Shown: one piece after another, positions 60,175-64,000 of the stretch
Position numbering within the stretch: the stretch's first letter is position 1
Layout of the letters: every line of letters starts with the position of its first letter
Origin: Burkholderiales bacterium
GTDB lineage: Bacteria > Pseudomonadota > Gammaproteobacteria > Burkholderiales > SG8-39
Length of the DNA stretch: 64,000 nt
NCBI GenBank assembly: GCA_027493935.1
Contig: JAOSJV010000001.1
Location: 62,001-126,000, forward strand
Direction: 5' to 3'
Notes under the pieces: generated by a model
Database searches by the model: none
Told to the model about the DNA's origin: nothing
What the model saw: the letters and a program-made list of their open reading frames with translations, nothing else
Position numbers and translations under genes: made by a program

Positions 60175-61044
60175 TCATCCATCGCCGATCAGCGCGTGCA
60201 GCGTCGCCGCCGCCTCGGCGGAGAGCGAGCCCTTCGCCTCGGCGATCGGAATCGCGCGCGCAGCGAGCGCGCGGTAGAGCGCGAGCGTCTCCGGAGGCAG
60301 CTTCGCGAGCGCGGCGAGATGCCGTGCGATGGTGCCGGTGTCGCCGCGCGAGATCGGACCGGCGAAGCTTTGCACCGTGCCGTCCTTCGCCACCGAGTCG
60401 AGCGTGCCGCGCGCGAGCGCGACGAGCAGCGGCAGCGCTTCGTCGGCGCTTACGCCGAAGCGCGCCCACAGCTTCACCGCCTCGTGCAGCAGTACGCCGA
60501 TGAACGGCGCGGCGAAGCTGCCCGAGCAGTGATACAGCGCCCGTGCGCCGGGCGGCAGGCGGATCGGCTTCATGCCGAGTGAGCACGCCAGCCGGTCGAG
60601 CGTCGCGAGCAGCTCGCCCTCGGCCTCGATCGCCGCCGCGCAGCCGGGCAGCCCCGCGAGCGCGACCGCCGGATCGGCGAAGTTCTGCATCGGATGCAGC
60701 CCGCCGATCGCCGCGCCTTGGCGTGCGGCCCCGTCGAGGGCCGTGATCTCGGTGGCGCCGCTCGTGTGGACGGCCGCCTTGCCGGGCGACCACCGCAGGC
60801 CGGCCGCGGTCCCGGCGATCGCGCCGTCGGGCACCGTGACGAACACGACATCGCAGGCGTCGACCGCATCCTGCGCCGCCATCGCCGCGCAGCCCGGCAC
60901 CTCGCGCGCGACGCGCTCCGCCGAGAGCGCGCTGCGGCTCGCCACCGCGACGACGTGCTCGCCGTGCCGCGCGAAGCCTTGCGCGAGCGCGCGGGCGACG
61001 CGTCCCGCGCCGACGAAACCGATGCGCGGAGACGCCACCATCAT
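60175..61044 (-). CDS. Rossmann-fold DUF2520 protein (NADP-binding, oxidoreductase-like)
   Basis: 289 residues from ATG 61044, chosen for GGAGAGGAGGGG directly upstream. N-terminal dinucleotide fold R-I-G-F-V-G-A-G-R-V-A-R-A-L-A, then D-V-V-F-V-T-V-P-D-G-A-I, H-T-S-G-A, G-L-H-P-M-Q-N-F, and the helical DUF2520 domain with Y-H-C-S-G-S-F. The arrangement is as in F420- or NADP-dependent reductases and 6-phosphogluconate-like enzymes; the reaction is unknown. It converges with the thiolase gene (34 bases apart). Confidence 0.85.
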   Translation of the reverse strand: MMVASPRIGFVGAGRVARALAQGFARHGEHVVAVASRSALSAERVAREVPGCAAMAAQDAVDACDVVFVTVPDGAIAGTAAGLRWSPGKAAVHTSGATEITALDGAARQGAAIGGLHPMQNFADPAVALAGLPGCAAAIEAEGELLATLDRLACSLGMKPIRLPPGARALYHCSGSFAAPFIGVLLHEAVKLWARFGVSADEALPLLVALARGTLDSVAKDGTVQSFAGPISRGDTGTIARHLAALAKLPPETLALYRALAARAIPIAEAKGSLSAEAAATLHALIGDG

Positions 61045-61207
61045 CCCCTCCTCTCCGAGGGGTGGCCGCGCAGCGGCCGCGGCGGTGCGGGCGATTGCGC
61101 GCGCCGCAACCACTGCCCGGCGTGCGGCCGGACCGCTCCCCGGCGCGGGGGCGACGAGCACCCATCGCGCGGCACGCGGGGCGGCGGGAGCCGCAGGGGC
61201 GGCAGGC

Positions 61208-62359
61208 TCATCGCCGCTCGAACAGCTTGCGCGCGATGATCTCCTTCATGATCTCGTTCGCGCCACCGTAGATGCGCTGTACGCGGGCGTCGGCCCACGC
61301 GCGCGCGATCGGGTACTCGCGCATGTAGCCGTAGCCGCCGTGCAGCTGCAGGCAGGCGTCGATCACGCGGTTCTGCATGTCCGAGAGCCAGTATTTCGCC
61401 ATCGAGGCCTGCGCGGTGTCGAGCTCGCCGTCCAGGTGGCGCGCGATGCACCAGTCGAGGAAGACGCGGCCGATCGTGACCTCGGAGTGCGCCTCGGTGA
61501 GCGCGAAGCGCACGTGCTGCTTCGCGGCGAGCGGCGCGCCGAACGCCTGCCGCTGTTGCACGTAGTCGAGCGTCCAGCCGACGGCCGCCTCGGCCGCCGC
61601 GACCGCGCCGATCGCGACGAGCAGCCGCTCCTGCGGCAGCTGCGACATGAGGTACGCGAAGCCCTTGCCCGCCTCGCCGAGCAGGCTCGACGCCGGCACG
61701 CGCACCTCGTCGAAGAAGAGCTCGGAGGTGTCCTGCGCGTGCATACCGATCTTCTCGAGGTTGCGGCCGCGCGCGAAGCCGGGCCGGTCCGACTCGACCA
61801 GGAAGAGGCTCACGCCCTTCGCGCCCGCGTCCGGGTCGGTCTTGGCCGCGACCAGCAAGAGATCGGCGATCTGCCCGTTCGAGATGAAGATCTTCTGCCC
61901 GCTCAGCACGTACCGGTCGCCCTCGCGGCGCGCGCGCGTGCGGATGGCGGCGACGTCGCTGCCGGCGCCCGGCTCGGTCATGCAGATGGCGCCGATCGTC
62001 TCCCCGGAGGCCATGCGCGGCAGCCACGCGCGCTTCTGCGCCTCGCTGCCGTAGTGCACGAGATAGGGCGCGACGATGTCGGAGTGCAGGTAGAAGAGCG
62101 GGCCGGTGGCGCCGGTCCACAGCAGCTCCTCGGTGACGATGGTCGAGTAGAGGAAGTCCACGCCGGCGCCGCCGTACGCCTCGGGGACCATCGGGCACAG
62201 GAAGCCGAGGCTGCCGGCGCGGCGCCACAGCGCGCGCGGCACTCTGCCCTCCCTCTCCCACTGCGCGTGGTGCGGGACGACCTCGCTCTCGACGAAGCGG
62301 CGCACGGTCGCGCGGAACGCGCGGTGCTCGTCAGTGTAGGGCAGCGTCTCGGAATCCAT
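61208..62359 (-). CDS. Acyl-CoA dehydrogenase
   Basis: 383 residues from ATG 62359; a longer frame upstream is unlikely. N-terminal helical domain with V-P-E-A-Y-G-G-A-G-V-D, beta domain with C-M-T-E-P-G-A-G-S-D-V-A-A-I (FAD contact), and C-terminal L-Q-L-H-G-G-Y-G-Y-M-R-E-Y-P, Y-G-G-A-N-E-I-M-K. The Glu in this last motif is the general base in the short/long-chain type. It introduces the 2,3 double bond into acyl-CoA. With the thioesterase, thiolase and CoA synthetase it completes a beta-oxidation-type set. Confidence 0.92.
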   Translation of the reverse strand: MDSETLPYTDEHRAFRATVRRFVESEVVPHHAQWEREGRVPRALWRRAGSLGFLCPMVPEAYGGAGVDFLYSTIVTEELLWTGATGPLFYLHSDIVAPYLVHYGSEAQKRAWLPRMASGETIGAICMTEPGAGSDVAAIRTRARREGDRYVLSGQKIFISNGQIADLLLVAAKTDPDAGAKGVSLFLVESDRPGFARGRNLEKIGMHAQDTSELFFDEVRVPASSLLGEAGKGFAYLMSQLPQERLLVAIGAVAAAEAAVGWTLDYVQQRQAFGAPLAAKQHVRFALTEAHSEVTIGRVFLDWCIARHLDGELDTAQASMAKYWLSDMQNRVIDACLQLHGGYGYMREYPIARAWADARVQRIYGGANEIMKEIIARKLFERR

Positions 62360-62513
62360 GGGGCCGGCGGACGGTGGGCAGTGGACAGGAGCGGAGTCAG
62401 CGGGCGATGAACAGAGGGAGATGCCGCGCACGAGCCTGCATTCTAAGCCTCGGCCGGCCGCACGGGCATCGCCGCCTTGCGGCCTGCTGCCCGCTGCCGA
62501 CCGGCCCCTTCGG

Positions 62514-62930
62514 TCAGTTGTGCTTGTCCGTCACGTACACCGTGCCGGTGAAGGTGGAGACGACGGTGCCGTCCTCGCGCGCGACCTCGACCCGGTAGAC
62601 CGCGATGCGGCGCGAGCGCGACATCTCGGTGGCCGTGGCGGTGATCACGTCGCCGCGTTGCACCGCGGCGACGAAGGTCGTATGCGTGTCGATGCCTACG
62701 GCGACGCGACCGTAGGCGTTGGCCGCGAGCCCGAACGCGGTGTCGGCGAGCGCGAAGATCACGCCGCCGTGGCAGCTGCCGTTGAAGTTGAGATGGCGCT
62801 CGGCGATGCGCAGACGCACCACCGCGCGCCCCGGCCCGCCGTCCACGCACTCGATGCCGAGCGACCGCACGAACGGGTCGGCGGCGGCGAAGCGCGTCAC
62901 CCGCTCGTGCGCTTGAGCCTTGCTGTCCAC
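62514..62930 (-). CDS. PaaI-type hotdog acyl-CoA thioesterase
   Basis: 138 residues from GTG 62930. Hotdog signature L-N-F-N-G-S-C-H-G-G-V-I-F-A-L-A-D-T-A-F with the catalytic Asp, then D-T-H-T-T-F-V-A-A-V and V-Y-R-V-E-V-A. The PaaI family hydrolyses phenylacetyl- or hydroxyphenylacetyl-CoA type thioesters and rescues blocked CoA. It lies 154 bases upstream of the acyl-CoA dehydrogenase start, same strand. Confidence 0.88.
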   Translation of the reverse strand: MDSKAQAHERVTRFAAADPFVRSLGIECVDGGPGRAVVRLRIAERHLNFNGSCHGGVIFALADTAFGLAANAYGRVAVGIDTHTTFVAAVQRGDVITATATEMSRSRRIAVYRVEVAREDGTVVSTFTGTVYVTDKHN

Positions 62931-62986
62931 CTCGGTTCCCCTGGAAGCGGTCGGCGCGGCCGCCTGCACGTCTTCATGCCCGCCTT

Positions 62987-63520
62987 TCAATCGAATCCCT
63001 GGAACCGCGCGAGTTCTTCGAGCGGCGCCGGCTCCGGGGGCGGAACCGAGGCCGCCGGGTCCGGACGGCCGACCGCGAGCACGCGCACCACGATCTCGGC
63101 CGGGCCGAGCGCGAGCGACTCGGCGATCGTCTTGTGGGCCGGCGCGAGCGTACCCGCGCAGCATGCGTCGAGGCCGCGCGCCCGGGCCGCGGCGACGATG
63201 CGCTCCAGGAACATCCCGTAGTCGAGCCAGCCGGTGCGATCGAGCGCCTGCTCGGTGGTGAGGACCAGACACGCCGGCGCGCCTTCCGAGGGCGCCGCGA
63301 AGCTTGCGCCGGCGAGCGCGTGCCGCAGGCGGGCGAGTGGCGCGCCGGCGAGCGCGCGCACGCGCCACGGGCGGTCGTTCCGGACGGCGACCCCGCGCTC
63401 GGCGACGCGCAGCACGTCGCGGATCGTCGCGGCAGGCACGGGGTCGGGCAGGAAGCGCTGCGTCGTGCGCTCGGGGCGAGCGCACGATCCACCGCGGCGA
63501 CCTCGTCGATGGTCGGCGCT
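62987..63520 (-). pseudogene. Nitroreductase-family protein, frameshifted 5' end and shortened
   Basis: The main frame gives F-L-P-D-P-V-P-A-A-T-I-R-D-V-L-R-V-A-E-R, N-D-R-P-W-R-V-R-A-L-A-G-A, Y-G-M-F-L-E-R-I-V-A-A-A, and G-P-A-E-I-V-V-R-V-L-A-V-G. The preceding residues D-E-V-A-A-V-D-R-A-L-A lie in another frame, joined by one base near 63480. FMN-binding members reduce nitro- or quinone-like compounds or act in B12 lower-ligand synthesis (BluB-like). About 50 residues of the middle seem absent, so activity is doubtful. Confidence 0.7.
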
Positions 63521-63561
63521 TCCCCGCGCGGCCGGAGCCGCGTGCCGACGCCGACCGCACC

Positions 63562-64000
63562 GCGATGCTCCGCGAGCTCGTCGACGAGCGCCGGCACGCC
63601 GGCGCCGGTGGTCGCGACGGTCACCAGCACCTTGACCGGCGGCGTGCGTCGCCGGCGCAGGTGCAGCATGTCCTTCAGGTCGCGCGCCGTGCGCTCGGCG
63701 AGCGGCGAATCGCCTTTGTTCACGACGAGGATGTCGGCGATCTCGAGGATGCCGGCCTTGATCGCCTGCACGTCGTCGCCGAGGCCGGGCGGGCAGACCA
63801 CGATCCGCGTGTCGGCGACGCGCACGATCTCGACCTCCGACTGCCCGGCGCCCACCGTCTCGACGATGATGGTGTCGAAGCCGGCGGCATCGAGCACGTC
63901 CACCATGCGGCTCGTTGCGCGCGACAGCCCGCCGAGATGCCCGCGCGAGGCGACCGAGCGCACGAAGACGTTCTCGTGGCCGCCGTGCTCGGCCATGCGC
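63562..64000 (-). CDS. meaB: MeaB/ArgK-family GTPase, internal part (runs off the window; C-terminus lost)
   Basis: About 146 residues: V-F-V-R-S-V-A-S-R-G-H-L-G-G-L-S-R-A-T, the D-x-x-I-V-E-T-V-G-A-G-Q-S-E-V-E switch, L-V-V-N-K-G-D (G4), and A-T-T-G-A-G-V-P-A-L-V. MeaB protects and loads methylmalonyl-CoA mutase with adenosylcobalamin. The N-terminus and P-loop lie beyond base 64000. At the other end the last 70-90 residues of the family are absent and the frame runs directly into the nitroreductase, suggesting a deletion or assembly collapse near 63520-63562. Confidence 0.88.

Overview
The window joins two unrelated genomes. Bases 1 to about 37,970 are AT-rich (GC near 40% by eye), with AT-biased codons, dispersed palindromic repeats and long intergenic gaps. 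Bases from about 37,980 to the end are GC-rich (well above 60%), densely packed, and carry families typical of Burkholderiales-like betaproteobacteria: a tripartite tricarboxylate transporter (TctABC), a Liv-type ABC transporter and many acyl-CoA enzymes. The change falls inside a 12-bp microhomology (37971-37982) that truncates a ychF-type GTPase on the left and a GntR regulator on the right. The simplest reading is a chimeric metagenomic contig, not a biological junction. The left part fits a diderm anaerobe with Rnf genes; an anammox-type planctomycete (Brocadiales) is my best guess, but it is inference.

Left part, in order: the end of a UROD/MetE-like gene; rnfE-rnfA; ilvH-ilvC; a secreted parvulin isomerase with a strong terminator; a promoter with a palindrome in its spacer ahead of two unknown genes and a radical SAM enzyme; a YdbH-YnbE-YdbL set (inter-membrane lipid transport); a phosphoglycolate-phosphatase-like HAD; HflK-HflC; a RelE/ParE-type toxin-antitoxin pair flanked by a duplicated elyC 3' end; ElyC; a long repeat-rich gap; a Ymh-family protein; tmRNA; an HtrA protease; PlsC; TPR proteins with several very small membrane or Cys-rich genes; CutA; a PP-loop thiolase-like ATPase; two polyprenyl-phosphate sugar transferases (one frameshifted) around a transglutaminase-TPR protein; a 16-Cys ferredoxin; and a TonB-ExbB-ExbD set split by a small accessory insertion. 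A MITE-like family, ends GTAACACTTTAG... around a palindrome GGGGCGAAGCATTTGCC, recurs at about nine places.

Right part: a minus-strand operon of ferredoxin, AprA/fumarate-reductase-like flavoprotein (broken by an in-frame TAG), TPP-dependent enzyme and tctC-tctB-tctA, with a divergent HTH-citrate-synthase-like gene and a GntR fragment. It looks like a catabolic cluster for a small organic acid. Next come a TetR regulator with three operator-like palindromes, a fatty-acid-hydroxylase/sterol-desaturase-family protein, a homocysteine S-methyltransferase-like protein, a zinc-ribbon membrane protein, an alpha/beta hydrolase, and livG-H-M-K-F with a long-chain acyl-CoA synthetase. The end holds a thiolase, a DUF2520 protein, an acyl-CoA dehydrogenase, a PaaI-type thioesterase, a nitroreductase and MeaB: import and CoA-dependent breakdown of acids.

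At least seven genes on the right side carry single-base frameshifts or a stop, several in homopolymers, against one on the left. Low-coverage sequence error is as likely as gene decay.
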